A stretch of 64,000 nt of DNA from Anaerolineales bacterium (GCA_020634855.1 JACKAU010000004.1:186001-250000); one strand, 5' to 3'. Shown: positions 34,899 through 44,023, counted from the stretch's first letter. The notes: generated from the sequence alone by a model not told the origin. Program-made: numbers and translations.

Positions 34899-37449
34899 TG
34901 AAGTGTTCCTTAAAATAGCGGGTATAGAGTTGATTCCGCAGTATGATGCGTTGGCCGTCCTTTTTAATTAAGCCGGCGCCTTCCAAACGATAAAATGTTT
35001 GATCCTCAGCCCAAGGTTCATTACGGCAGATGCGCACCAAGGCTTGCTTGAGGTCCGGTTTCTGCTGTACGCGCAGCAAGTAGTGGCGTAGATGGTTGCC
35101 AAATGGCCCGGTATCCTCTGTTGCCTGGGTCATTAGCGTATTGAAGTCGATGGTGTTTTTACTGATCAGATACAAGGCCAACCGGATCAGAAACGGGTGG
35201 CCATTGATTAAACGCATCAAATCCTCAACCTGCCTATTATTTAGGGGCCGGCCGTGCCGCCGATTGAGATCATCGACTTCTGATTTAGTAAAATCCTCTA
35301 AAAAGAACGGCTCGGCCACGTTGAAGGGGGATTGATGCGGATCATCAATAAGCAGATACGGTTCGGTAGAACTACTTAAAAATAAAGTTAATTTGGCGAA
35401 CCCTTCGTCAAAGGCTCGATCGTTGTGCCAAGTACGCAACATCCCGAAAAAATTAGCCCGGAAGGGACTAAATAACATCCGGTCCACTTCATCCATCGCC
35501 AGCACTAGCGGCTGGTCCAATTGGGGCATGATGTGCCTTGAAACGTAGCGGCTGCAGTTCAAAATATGCGCTCGCCGTCCCTGCCAGTAATGATCGACGG
35601 CGTCAGTTAGGTTCAAGCTTTCACCGATCATTAAACACAATTCCTTAAAGAACTCTTCCTCATCCTCAATGTAATCTTCCGGAAACCGTTGAAAATCGAT
35701 GAAAACCACCTGTTTTAAGCCGGCATCTTTAACCTGTTTGATGACTCGCTGCAGAAGCGAGCTTTTGCCCATTTGTCGAGGCGCTTGGACAAAAACGGTC
35801 GCTGATCGAAGGGGCGTAATTCGTTCGCGGCAAAGTTTATCGACCGTTCTTTCAATATAAAATTTTGAGTCAGGATGCATGGTGCCAAACGGCGCTTCAA
35901 GGTCGATGCTCGGTCTGTTTCTGTAGCGGGATAATGCTGTCGGAGTTTGCTGAGCATCCGGTGGGTCTTGAAGCAGTTGTTGCGCAGCGGCTGCGCCCCA
36001 GAAGGCCGTTTGGGCCGGTAGGGGAGCCAGGAGTGAGTGGCGCACCGTTTCATATTTCAAAGCTCCCAGCAGATAAATGGTCAAACTCCGATAATATTCA
36101 TCCCAATTATCGAGATCGATCAGACATCGTCGGGCTGCTTTGCGAATGAGCCGCAACAGTCTAAACGGTTTGCTTAGCGCCGCATCAGGTAAGCTGGGCA
36201 AATAATCATCCGTTTCGGTCGTGAGATAGAGTTGTTCGTAAATAGAAAATATGGTTTCCGGGGGAAGTTCAGCTTGCTGCAAAATAGGCGGGATGAGTTT
36301 GATCACCACTTCTGTTTCTAATCGAAGCAGATCGTGCAAAGCATGGCCTAAATGAACCGTCGCAAAATCTATCAGAATAAAGTCGCCAATTTGCGGATCG
36401 ATTAAGATATTCTCAAAATTCAGATCGCCATGAACGGTTGATATTCTGACCTCAATAAAATTTTGAAGAAGGGTTTGATAAGTTTGCAAAGGATTAGGTA
36501 GCAATAGGGCAGCGGGTGAGAAAACAGGGCCGGTGGTCAACGGCAGTTGAGGTGTTGCCGGATCGATCATCTCATCAAACGCCTGGCGTACGTAGCTTTC
36601 TAACAGGCTGTGACGTGTTTTTTCAACCTGGCCTTGAACAGTTACGCTCAATTGATTGCTCAGATAGTTAGCGATATCCTCCACCCCCACCAGTCTAACC
36701 CGAAATGAAGGCGAAAAACCAACCTCGGCTCTGGGGGGAATATTGAGCGTGACTTCACCGTCACCGGGATGGACTTTAGTCACCATAAATCCATCTAACT
36801 GCACCCAATCCCCGACAGCAATAACCGGCGGTGAAGTGAGATTATCGGCTTTAATTAAGGTTAACGTGGCTTGAGCCGGTGGAGCGGCTTGTTTGATAAT
36901 GAGGTTCAATGGCAGCAGATCATCATAGTTCGTTTGCATTTGAAAAGATGACTCAGTCCGCCCTCGCCACCACCAGCGCCGCCCCAGAACTTCAAAAAGC
37001 CGTTTTTCCATAAGATTAGCGATGTCTTCAATAGCGGCCGTTTGATAGTAGTCATACAGACTTTCTACCGGAAAAATACCCCCCCCGGCTACAGTGTAGC
37101 GCAAGCCTTTCCATAAACCGTCTTCAGAGAGCGCAGACACATTATTAATGTGAGCCGTTTTCGGCAGATTATCTTGAACCCACCTTTTGTAGGCTTCTTG
37201 CTCTTGTTCAATCAAGCTGACCGGAGCAACCTTAACCACAGCTAACTCATCTTGGTGATCGGCTCTAACTAACCTAACTCGATAAATGTAGCTACCGCTA
37301 AAACCGCCATCGAGCTTAGCCTCGACAGCAATTCGCCAAAAGTTAGGAAACATGGTTTGCAGCACAGATATGACTTGCGGAGGCAGCTCGATACCAGCAG
37401 AGGTTCGAATATCCGGGTTCTTAGAATTAGGTAGGTCGTGATTAGGCAT
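34891..37449 (-). CDS. APH-like domain fused to an AAA_35-type ATPase
   Basis: An 852-residue protein. ATG 37449 has GGGAG five bases upstream; an in-frame codon at 37500 also exists. Residues about 10-480 resemble an aminoglycoside-phosphotransferase/ternary-complex-associated domain: VRADHQDELAVVKVAP with a candidate ATP lysine, STVHGDLNFENILID (about 336-350, the Brenner-type catalytic loop) and ILIDFA. The loop retains both Asp and Asn, so an active kinase is possible. Residues 515-852 are an ATPase with Walker A APRQMGKSSLL (about 558) and Walker B LVLAMDEVDRML (about 648). A winged-helix-like end closes the protein. The APH/ATPase pairing resembles reported NTP-dependent conflict systems (memory, not searched). 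The downstream coupled gene carries the pseudokinase. Confidence 0.82.
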   Translation of the reverse strand: MPNHDLPNSKNPDIRTSAGIELPPQVISVLQTMFPNFWRIAVEAKLDGGFSGSYIYRVRLVRADHQDELAVVKVAPVSLIEQEQEAYKRWVQDNLPKTAHINNVSALSEDGLWKGLRYTVAGGGIFPVESLYDYYQTAAIEDIANLMEKRLFEVLGRRWWWRGRTESSFQMQTNYDDLLPLNLIIKQAAPPAQATLTLIKADNLTSPPVIAVGDWVQLDGFMVTKVHPGDGEVTLNIPPRAEVGFSPSFRVRLVGVEDIANYLSNQLSVTVQGQVEKTRHSLLESYVRQAFDEMIDPATPQLPLTTGPVFSPAALLLPNPLQTYQTLLQNFIEVRISTVHGDLNFENILIDPQIGDFILIDFATVHLGHALHDLLRLETEVVIKLIPPILQQAELPPETIFSIYEQLYLTTETDDYLPSLPDAALSKPFRLLRLIRKAARRCLIDLDNWDEYYRSLTIYLLGALKYETVRHSLLAPLPAQTAFWGAAAAQQLLQDPPDAQQTPTALSRYRNRPSIDLEAPFGTMHPDSKFYIERTVDKLCRERITPLRSATVFVQAPRQMGKSSLLQRVIKQVKDAGLKQVVFIDFQRFPEDYIEDEEEFFKELCLMIGESLNLTDAVDHYWQGRRAHILNCSRYVSRHIMPQLDQPLVLAMDEVDRMLFSPFRANFFGMLRTWHNDRAFDEGFAKLTLFLSSSTEPYLLIDDPHQSPFNVAEPFFLEDFTKSEVDDLNRRHGRPLNNRQVEDLMRLINGHPFLIRLALYLISKNTIDFNTLMTQATEDTGPFGNHLRHYLLRVQQKPDLKQALVRICRNEPWAEDQTFYRLEGAGLIKKDGQRIILRNQLYTRYFKEHFNA

Positions 37450-37499
37450 TATTTCTCCCAAAATAATTTCGAGTAGAGATGTATTCAATGGGCTAAACA

Positions 37500-37972
37500 A
37501 GTCAGACCGCTAACACAAAAGTGTTAACCTTTATGTATTGAGTTTGAACAATATTTATTGAAGGCAGAGTAATGGGTATAGGTTGTCTTGTTTTATTCAA
37601 ATAAAATGACCTCAAATGAACGCGCCGAGGCATTCAAAAATGAGGTCATTTTATTTGTTGGCAGTGGTGATAGGCATTTTGGTCGATATTGTGAAGGTTG
37701 TCACGCATGTATTTTAACATAGATTAACGTCGTTAGGCAATACGCAAAATAGCTAAAAATAGGCCAAATCGCGAGTTTAACGGAGTTAGCGATGATTTTT
37801 TATTCTAGCCACCTATTATTATAACAGTGTAAAAATTATTTTAACTTCGGCCAGGTGGACGATATTCTCTATATCCTTTAACCACGATTTAAATTTCGTC
37901 ATTTCCGCATAAATGCCTATAGTTATAAGCATAATGGCTTACGCTAAATTTAGTAGATAGCAGCTCAACCCT
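37500..37972. promoter_or_regulatory. AT-rich divergent intergenic region with a 16-bp inverted repeat
   Basis: No gene is seen. It separates the divergent ATPase operon (-) and serine hydrolase (+). The perfect inverted repeat AAATAAAATGACCTCA (37599-37614) and TGAGGTCATTTTATTT (37641-37656) has a 26-base loop. It could be a bidirectional terminator, an operator or a mobile-element remnant. Promoters for both genes should lie here, but none was fixed confidently. Confidence 0.6.
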
Positions 37973-39712
37973 ATGCGGAAAACACTCTTTTTGATCCTTA
38001 TTTGGTTTATATCTGTAACCATTACCTCTGCCGATGGCCCTCCCCTCACCTACATCGTCCAACTCGAAGACACCCTACCGCGTCTGGCCGACAAATACTA
38101 CCACGACCCGGCGGACTGGCCGGCCATTTGGCGAGCGACCAACAACGCGGCTGCGACAGACAGCCGATTCACGGCCATCGATTCGCCGAGTGTGCTTCTC
38201 CCCGGTCAGGTGCTGGTTATTCCTTCGTCAGCCGAAGCCGACCACCTGCTGGCCGGGCTTGGGACGGTCGAACCGTCTTTGGTCGCCCCCCCCGAAGTCC
38301 AACCGCTGACCCTGGAATGGCTGGCCAATTTCTCCGCCACCGTGGAAGAGACGCGCCAACATTTCGGCATTCCCGGTGTGGCCTTGGCGATTGTCCGTGA
38401 TAACCAGATTGTGCTGGCTGAGGGTTTCGGTGTGCGCGAGCTTGGCCGCGACGAGCTGGTTACGCCGCAGACGATCTTTGCCGTCGGCTCGACCACAAAG
38501 GCGATGAACGCGGCAATGATCGCTTCGTTGGTCGATGCGGGGGTGTTGGCCTGGGATCAACCGGTGCGCGAAATTTGGCCCGACTTTGCCCTGGCCGACC
38601 CTGACCTTACCTCCGAAATTCGGCTGCGTGACCTGCTGAATATGTCCAGCGGCGTTCTGCGGGCCGATTTGGAGTGGAGTGGGGTGGGGTTAACGCCTGA
38701 GGAGACAATGGCCTCGCTGGCTGACCTGCCTTTGGATGAAGAACCCGGCTCTCACTTTCATTACAACAACCAGATCGTCGCTACCGCCGGATACATCGCC
38801 GCGTTGGCCGCCGGGGGAACGAACGGCAGTTTAGATGCAACCTACGCCGATTTGTTGCGTAGCCGCCTGTTTGAACCGATCGGTATGACTACCGCTTCCC
38901 TCTTCGTTGATGCGGCTCAGGCCAATCCCAACCATGCCACGCCGCATGATTTCACCCTCTTTGGTGAAGCCGTGCCAACTTACTATCACGCCGATACCGG
39001 CATTACGCCGGCCGGGGCAGTCAACGCCAGCGCGGTCGATCTGGCTCGATTCTTGCTGATGCAGCTTAACCGGGGCGTTAGCCAGACCGGAACCCGCGTT
39101 GTCTCGGCAGAAAATCTGACCGAAGCCTGGCAGCCGCAGATCGAAATCTCCCCCGATTTTAGCTACGGCATGGGCTGGTTTATTGAAAAGTACGGAGACG
39201 TCGAGATGCTCTGGCACGATGGCGACGTGTTGGGTTTCAAGTCGCTGCTGGTTATGGTCCCCGAAGCGAACGTTGGGATGGTGCTGCTGACCAATCGCAC
39301 CATCTCTTTCGGTTTCGCCAACAGTCTGCGCTATCGTTTCATAGAGCTGTTATATGGTCTGGATAACGAAGCAGCGGTGTATTACAAAACCCAATGGGAT
39401 GATTTTATCGAGGCTCTGCCCGGCATTCGCGAACCGCTGGCCGAGACGGTTTCAGAGGCCGAGATAGCCGATTATGTGGGGCCGTATGAAACCGGCTGGC
39501 AGGTTGAACGGCGCGAGGATGGGACGTTTTGGACCAAACGCGGTCCCTACCAGTGGCGGTTGCTGGCAGCCGGTGACGGTAAATTTGTGATCAACAACGG
39601 CTTTGGCATCACCTCGGAGATTGTGTTTGAGCCGGACGAGACAGGCCGCATGCAGATGTCCGTTTTGCTTTCAAATGGTGAAACGGGCACATACACCCGG
39701 CTTGAGCCATAG
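37973..39712 (+). CDS. LysM-containing serine hydrolase (beta-lactamase family)
   Basis: A 579-residue exported protein. The signal peptide (residues 1-20, KTLFLILIWFISVTITSA) is followed by a LysM domain (about 25-82, YIVQLEDTLPRLADKYYHD) that would bind peptidoglycan. A class C beta-lactamase-like domain (about 110-450) has the SxxK motif STTK (near 172), a YxN motif (HYNN, near 263) and a late WHDGDVLGF (near 414) in place of KTG. The C-terminal region (about 480-579) looks like a DUF3471 beta domain. It is likely a periplasmic D,D-peptidase, esterase or lactamase-like enzyme. ATG 37973 has a weak ribosome binding site. It is monocistronic and divergent to the ATPase operon. Confidence 0.88.
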   Translation: MRKTLFLILIWFISVTITSADGPPLTYIVQLEDTLPRLADKYYHDPADWPAIWRATNNAAATDSRFTAIDSPSVLLPGQVLVIPSSAEADHLLAGLGTVEPSLVAPPEVQPLTLEWLANFSATVEETRQHFGIPGVALAIVRDNQIVLAEGFGVRELGRDELVTPQTIFAVGSTTKAMNAAMIASLVDAGVLAWDQPVREIWPDFALADPDLTSEIRLRDLLNMSSGVLRADLEWSGVGLTPEETMASLADLPLDEEPGSHFHYNNQIVATAGYIAALAAGGTNGSLDATYADLLRSRLFEPIGMTTASLFVDAAQANPNHATPHDFTLFGEAVPTYYHADTGITPAGAVNASAVDLARFLLMQLNRGVSQTGTRVVSAENLTEAWQPQIEISPDFSYGMGWFIEKYGDVEMLWHDGDVLGFKSLLVMVPEANVGMVLLTNRTISFGFANSLRYRFIELLYGLDNEAAVYYKTQWDDFIEALPGIREPLAETVSEAEIADYVGPYETGWQVERREDGTFWTKRGPYQWRLLAAGDGKFVINNGFGITSEIVFEPDETGRMQMSVLLSNGETGTYTRLEP

Positions 39713-39888
39713 GCCACGACTTTGTCAAGGTTTTAATTCCAATTGGCAGGTGTCCAACTGAATAGTTTGTGGTAAAATGGTATTAAGTAAGATTGACCAG
39801 CTCTTTTTCAAGCTATAAATCAGATACGCATCATTTAGCTAACCCTTAACCACCCATTAAAACATCTATTAGAACCAGGAGTAGTGCA

Positions 39889-40551
39889 ATGAATTCGACG
39901 TGGCTTGATCAACATCGTAGTCTTGTATTTGGAGTGCTTTCACTATTAGCCATTGGCGGGGCCGGTATATTCTACTGGAACCAGCCGGCGGACAACCCCA
40001 TCGAAATTTTGCCGGTTGAAGCCGCAGCGCCAACCGCTACCGAGGCTGTTTCGACGCCAACGCCAACAGCTACACCGGCTCCGGTTAGAGTGTATGTGAC
40101 CGGAGCGGTTGCCCGTTCAGACGTTTACTTTTTACCGGCGGGCAGTATCATAAAAGACGCCATTGAGTCCGCCGGCGGTTTTACCGAAGAAGCCGATCCA
40201 GAGCGGATCAACCAGGCTTTGGAATTGCAAGATCAACAGCAGATTCACATCCCGCGACGCGATGAAGCGAGTCCGCCGCCGCCGGTTCAGGGTGGAGCGG
40301 CTGTTATAGTCGCCGACAGCAGAAGTAGTGGTGCGATTTCGGCTCCAGACACCGGAAGCATTATCAACTTGAATACAGCCACGCTTGAACAGTTAGATGG
40401 TCTACCCGGTGTTGGACCGGCAATTGCTCAGCGGATTATTGATTATCGAGATAGTGTCGGCGGCTTCTCATCGATTGATGAAATTACCCAGGTCAGCGGC
40501 ATCGGAACGGCTACATTTGACAAGATTAAAGCGTTAATTACGGTAAATTAG
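39889..40551 (+). CDS. comEA: ComEA-like DNA-binding protein
   Basis: A 220-residue membrane-anchored protein with AGGAG nine bases before ATG 39889. There is one N-terminal span (about 12-30), a Thr/Pro linker, an SLBB domain (about 65-125, VYVTGAVARSDVYFLPAGS) and tandem helix-hairpin-helix motifs (about 155-220, INLNTATLEQLDGLPGVGPA, AQRIIDYRDS, VSGIGTATFDKI). This is the standard ComEA layout for binding incoming double-stranded DNA in natural transformation. No ComEC gene is in the window. Confidence 0.88.
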   Translation: MNSTWLDQHRSLVFGVLSLLAIGGAGIFYWNQPADNPIEILPVEAAAPTATEAVSTPTPTATPAPVRVYVTGAVARSDVYFLPAGSIIKDAIESAGGFTEEADPERINQALELQDQQQIHIPRRDEASPPPPVQGGAAVIVADSRSSGAISAPDTGSIINLNTATLEQLDGLPGVGPAIAQRIIDYRDSVGGFSSIDEITQVSGIGTATFDKIKALITVN

Positions 40552-40685
40552 TCTACCCACTACGGTGGGATACCCCTTTAGTTCGTAGTAATGGCTTTGG
40601 CCTTTGTTTTGAGTAGCATCGCAAGGTTACTCCGACCCACTCAACAGCTTACGTTGTGATGGACGAGTCGCCGGCTAAAGATAAT

Positions 40686-41720
40686 AGACATGTTGTGAAA
40701 TAAGGAGCCGAAAAAAAGAGACAGCATAAGGTAAGAAGTCAAAGGATTAAGCGTGGCGAAGGTGGTAATTCCACAAGCCACAAGCGACCAGCATGAACAA
40801 ATCAGCGAGAGATTGGCTTTTATTGCGATAGGTATCGGTTAAACAGCGGAACCGTTTGATGCCAGCCAAGGCATGCTCAACCACAATGCGGCCCGCGCTA
40901 ATGGTCTGGTTGTCAGCCTTTTGGTCTGGGGTCAAGGGATGGTGTTTACTACTTTTATGGGGCATCACGACATCGAGTTGGGGATAATCTTTCTTGATGC
41001 CCATAAAACCGAGATCAACCCAGACCCCGACATCAGTCGGAATGTGCTCGCCAAGCTGAGACTGTTTGAAGCGATGATAATCCTGTCGAGATCCTGGTTT
41101 GGTTGGGGTTAAGCACAAGATGGCGGTTTGTTCATCGGTTACAACCAAGTTGCGCACCGTATGCTCTTTTTGCTTGCCGGAATAGTGCTTGCGTTGGGCT
41201 TTGCCCTTTTGGGGTCGTTGCACGGGGCGTTCTGTACCATCAATGAAAATATCCTTGATCTCGGGAAAGTGGTGCATGAATTCTTCTACGGTGCGGATCT
41301 TGCGTTTCGGCAGGACCACCTGCCAAGCCAATGTTTTTTCCAGAATAGGTAACAACTCCTGGACCCAATGCCAGCTTCGGGAGCGGTCGACATCAAAAAA
41401 GAAGCCGGCCAGATCAAAGGTCGGATAACATTTCAGGTAAAACAGGATGAAGAAGAGTTGGTGCTGACTGGTCAGCAAGGTGTGTTTTCGGCCACCTCCC
41501 TCGGCTCGTTTGCGGTTAGTTTTCTGCTCTCGCTTGCTCTTGGTTACAGCAGCATCAAAGCTCGGGAGTAGGGTGTTGAATTCAGCGACACTCACCCCGG
41601 TTAATGCTTTCAGCAAACGCTCTGACTTTAAGGCTCGGTTTATATTTATCACCTGCTTCACCTTCTTTATCCTATTTTATCGTTACAATACTCAGGTTTA
41701 CCTTATTTCGCAACACGTCT
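40686..41720 (-). mobile_element. Complete IS5-family-like insertion sequence (ISL2-type target duplication)
   Basis: Terminal inverted repeats AGACATGTTGTGAAATAAGG (40686-40705) and AGACGTGTTGCGAAATAAGG (reverse of 41701-41720) match at 18 of 20 bases. AAT flanks both ends (40683-40685 and 41721-41723), a 3-bp target duplication of the ANT type reported for ISL2-group elements. The single transposase frame lies inside. The intact ends and duplication point to a recent or still mobile insertion between comEA and a phosphoribosyltransferase gene. Confidence 0.88.
40747..41661 (-). CDS. IS5-family-like DDE transposase
   Basis: A 304-residue transposase starting at GTG 41661. The N-terminal DNA-binding region includes a helix-turn-helix-like stretch (TGVSVAEFNTLLPSF) and a basic linker. 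The DDE residues are recognisable: Asp in IFIDGTERPVQRP, Asp in VGVWVDLGFMGI and Glu in RIVVEHALAGIKRFR. This matches DDE_Tnp_4-type enzymes that move IS elements by cut-and-paste. Length and frame are intact, with no internal stop, so the element is probably active. Confidence 0.9.
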   Translation of the reverse strand: MKQVININRALKSERLLKALTGVSVAEFNTLLPSFDAAVTKSKREQKTNRKRAEGGGRKHTLLTSQHQLFFILFYLKCYPTFDLAGFFFDVDRSRSWHWVQELLPILEKTLAWQVVLPKRKIRTVEEFMHHFPEIKDIFIDGTERPVQRPQKGKAQRKHYSGKQKEHTVRNLVVTDEQTAILCLTPTKPGSRQDYHRFKQSQLGEHIPTDVGVWVDLGFMGIKKDYPQLDVVMPHKSSKHHPLTPDQKADNQTISAGRIVVEHALAGIKRFRCLTDTYRNKSQSLADLFMLVACGLWNYHLRHA

Positions 41721-41811
41721 AATGGTGTTTTTGGGGCAAAATTTGCGCTACACTTGAATTCGCTGCAAGCCTTTGTCTGTGATATAATACATTTTTATTT
41801 TTGGTTCGCGA

Positions 41812-41850
41812 TTGATTAGGGATGCTTAGGTATACTATAATTCTACCTAA
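41812..41850 (+). promoter_or_regulatory. Promoter with an inverted repeat over the -10 box
   Basis: TTGATT at 41812-41817 and TATAAT at 41836-41841 are 18 bases apart, pointing at the phosphoribosyltransferase. TTAGGTA (41826-41832) and TACCTAA (41844-41850) form an inverted repeat centred on the -10 box, consistent with an operator. Confidence 0.5.
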
Positions 41851-41906
41851 TCAAATTCTGAAACATACAAAAAATAACCATTTAAAGATATGTGATAGGC
41901 TAATCT

Positions 41907-42392
41907 ATGGATGATGTCAAAAGAATTTACCTTTCTTGGAATGATGTAATTAAGTTAATCGGGACGGTCATGCCCAAATTGGAGGCTTATGATTTTGACC
42001 TGGTTATCGCCATTACTCGGGGGGGGATTGTGCCGGGGGCGATTATCGCCGAAAGGTTAAGAATAAAACAAGTACTGGTGGCCTCCGTTGATTTCTATGA
42101 AGACGAAGAGCATGATCTGGAGTGGCCGGTGTTTATGCAATTTCCTGCAGATAGTTTTTTGAGAGGGCAGCAAGTTCTAATTGTGGACGATATTTGGGAT
42201 CGGGGTAAGCAGATTGTCAATGTTACCGAGCGGGTCAGACAGGCGGGCGGACAACCTTACTCCGTAGTTTTACATTACAAATCCCAGCGCTCCGAATTCC
42301 CCGACAAAGCACCAGATTTCTTTGCTGAAGAGACTACGGATTGGATTATCTATCCGTGGGAAGTGGAGCGAGGCGCGGTTGGAACCAGTTAA
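41907..42392 (+). CDS. Phosphoribosyltransferase
   Basis: A 161-residue type I PRTase-fold protein. The PRPP-binding motif reads VLIVDDIWDRGKQI (about 91-104). A hydrophobic strand and the flexible-loop region with ITRGGIVPG (about 37-45) are in place. It is closest in pattern to xanthine/hypoxanthine PRTases or PyrR-like proteins, which add ribose-5-phosphate to purine or pyrimidine bases; exact specificity is not decided. ATG 41907 has a weak ribosome binding site. A promoter and operator-like repeat lie 66 bases upstream. Confidence 0.85.
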   Translation: MDDVKRIYLSWNDVIKLIGTVMPKLEAYDFDLVIAITRGGIVPGAIIAERLRIKQVLVASVDFYEDEEHDLEWPVFMQFPADSFLRGQQVLIVDDIWDRGKQIVNVTERVRQAGGQPYSVVLHYKSQRSEFPDKAPDFFAEETTDWIIYPWEVERGAVGTS

Positions 42393-42462
42393 GCTGTCAG
42401 TTACTAACTTTACTCAATTCTTAGTGAACCAGTTCTACTCATTTAGTATTTAAGGGCCTAGG

Positions 42463-43389
42463 ATGCGTTTTCTAATTACAGGCGGTGCCGGGTTTATTGG
42501 TGCGGCGCTGGCGAACAATTTGGTGCGTCGAGGGCACAGTGTGCGTGTTCTTGACGACTTAAGCGCCGGAGATGCCGGCAGACTTGATTCTGCTGTCAAT
42601 TTTACGCGGGGCGATGTAGAAGATAAACCCAAAGTATGGCGTTTGCTCAACAAAATTGACTGTGTCTATCATCTGGCGGCGCGGGTATCCGTACCTGAGT
42701 CGGTATTGTACCCTCGGGAGTACAACAAAACGAACGTCAGCGGCACGGTGGCCCTTATGGAAGCGCTTCGGGATGCCGGTATTAAACGGGTGGTCCTGGC
42801 TTCTTCGGGGGCGGTTTATGGTGAGCAGCGAATCGGCGCAGTACATGAGGCGTTACTTCCCCATCCGGCATCCCCCTACGCGGCCAGCAAACTAGCCGCC
42901 GAGAGTTACGTGCGAACGATTGGTGAATTGTGGAATATTGAGACAGTTGCGCTACGGATTTTCAACTGCTATGGGCCAGGCCAGTCGCTTCCTCCCACGC
43001 ACCCGCCGGTAATTCCACAGTTTATGCGTCAAATTCTTGAAGACGGCTCGCTGGTGATTTACGGCAGTGGAACCCAAACGCGAGACTATATTTACGTGGA
43101 CGATGTCGTTGAAGCCCTGATTACGGCCGCCACTGCCGATGGCATTAACCAAGAAGTTATTAACATCGGCACCGGTGTGAGTACCACGATCAACCAGTTG
43201 ATTAGTTGCTTAGAGGGCGTCACTCGTAAGAAGGCTAAAGTGGTGGTTAGCCCCTCTATTTCCGGAGGGGTATCAAACTTGGTGGCCAATACGAGTAAAG
43301 CTCAAGAAATGCTCGATTTCAAGCCAAAAATTATGCTGGATAAAGGACTAGCCTTACTTAAAGAGCGTGATTCCCATTTTGGGTCTTAA
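42463..43389 (+). CDS. NAD-dependent sugar epimerase/dehydratase
   Basis: A 308-residue extended short-chain dehydrogenase. The Rossmann motif GGAGFIGAAL (about 6-15), VYHLAARVSVPESV and the catalytic YAASK (about 140-144) are intact, as are LRIFNCYGPG and RDYIYVDDVVEALI. This is typical of UDP-glucose 4-epimerase-like enzymes acting on nucleotide sugars. It likely serves the polysaccharide locus on the opposite strand. Its last four bases overlap the convergent peptidase gene. Confidence 0.9.
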   Translation: MRFLITGGAGFIGAALANNLVRRGHSVRVLDDLSAGDAGRLDSAVNFTRGDVEDKPKVWRLLNKIDCVYHLAARVSVPESVLYPREYNKTNVSGTVALMEALRDAGIKRVVLASSGAVYGEQRIGAVHEALLPHPASPYAASKLAAESYVRTIGELWNIETVALRIFNCYGPGQSLPPTHPPVIPQFMRQILEDGSLVIYGSGTQTRDYIYVDDVVEALITAATADGINQEVINIGTGVSTTINQLISCLEGVTRKKAKVVVSPSISGGVSNLVANTSKAQEMLDFKPKIMLDKGLALLKERDSHFGS

Positions 43390-43880
43390 TCGTCTAGTTC
43401 TTCTAATCCCACAGCCATTAAATAGCCTCTAGCCCGTTCCGTTTTAGGATAGCGATTCACCAGCTTCCAGAATTTAGGGCCGTGGTTGGCCTCCAACAGG
43501 TGAGCCAGTTCGTGAACAAGCACATAGTCCCGTACAAATGTGGGCATAGTCGCCAGCCGGTGCGACAGGCGAATGGTTCCTCTGGCTGGAGTGCAGCTTC
43601 CAAACCGGCTGTTCTGGTTAGTTACCCACTTAATCGATTTCCATTTCAGCTTGCCGCCAAAATATTCCCGATTTAATTCTTGGGCGCGACGATGCAGCGC
43701 TTGATCGTCAAGATCCGTCTTAACCTGCTTTTTTTGCCAGCGCTGATGCAGGTTCTCGATAATGGGCTGTAGGTCTTGGTCATCCATATCCGCCGGAGCT
43801 TGGACCACGAACACCCCATCAACCTCACGGGCACTGATGGTTTTTTTTCGCTTTTTACTTCGAACTACTTTAATTTCCAT
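43386..43880 (-). CDS. YgjP-like metallopeptidase (DUF45)
   Basis: A 164-residue protein from ATG 43880, where the family-like start EIKVVRSKKRKK begins. An in-frame ATG at 43910 and a TTG at 43919 are alternatives, and none has a strong ribosome binding site. The zinc motif HELAHLLEANHGPKFW (HExxH, with the distal His) is intact, and the preceding NSRFGSCTPARGTIRLSHRL is typical of YgjP/SprT-like peptidases. It is the last gene on the minus strand after the polysaccharide set and overlaps the epimerase stop by four bases. The substrate is unknown. Confidence 0.82.
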   Translation of the reverse strand: MEIKVVRSKKRKKTISAREVDGVFVVQAPADMDDQDLQPIIENLHQRWQKKQVKTDLDDQALHRRAQELNREYFGGKLKWKSIKWVTNQNSRFGSCTPARGTIRLSHRLATMPTFVRDYVLVHELAHLLEANHGPKFWKLVNRYPKTERARGYLMAVGLEELDD

Positions 43881-43930
43881 ATTGTTAACAACTTTGTTAC
43901 GGCGCACCATTGACGCCAATTAATGATGGT

Positions 43931-43997
43931 TATCCCAATTAACCCAAATATATCCCAAACCCGATTTGGGATATTTGGGATATATTTGGGATATATC
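43931..43997. repeat. Inverted and tandem TTTGGGATAT repeats
   Basis: CCCAAATATATCCCAAA is followed by three TTTGGGATAT-type words in the opposite sense, so the region can form a hairpin or present several operator sites. It lies between the RmlA-like stop and the peptidase start on the minus strand. The structure fits either a terminator or a regulator binding array. Confidence 0.55.
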
Positions 43998-44023
43998 TAA
44001 GGTTATAAACGATCAGGGTAATT

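Noticed and set aside
37500..37972. Replication origin or iteron region
   Set aside because: It is AT-rich, but has no DnaA boxes, no dnaA or dnaN nearby and no repeated iterons.
40552..40685. Strong terminator after comEA (CCCAC/GTGGG at 40556-40569)
   Set aside because: The stem is only five pairs and no T-run follows.
43386..43919. TTG 43919 as the peptidase start
   Set aside because: No ribosome binding site precedes it, and the family-like start begins at 43880.
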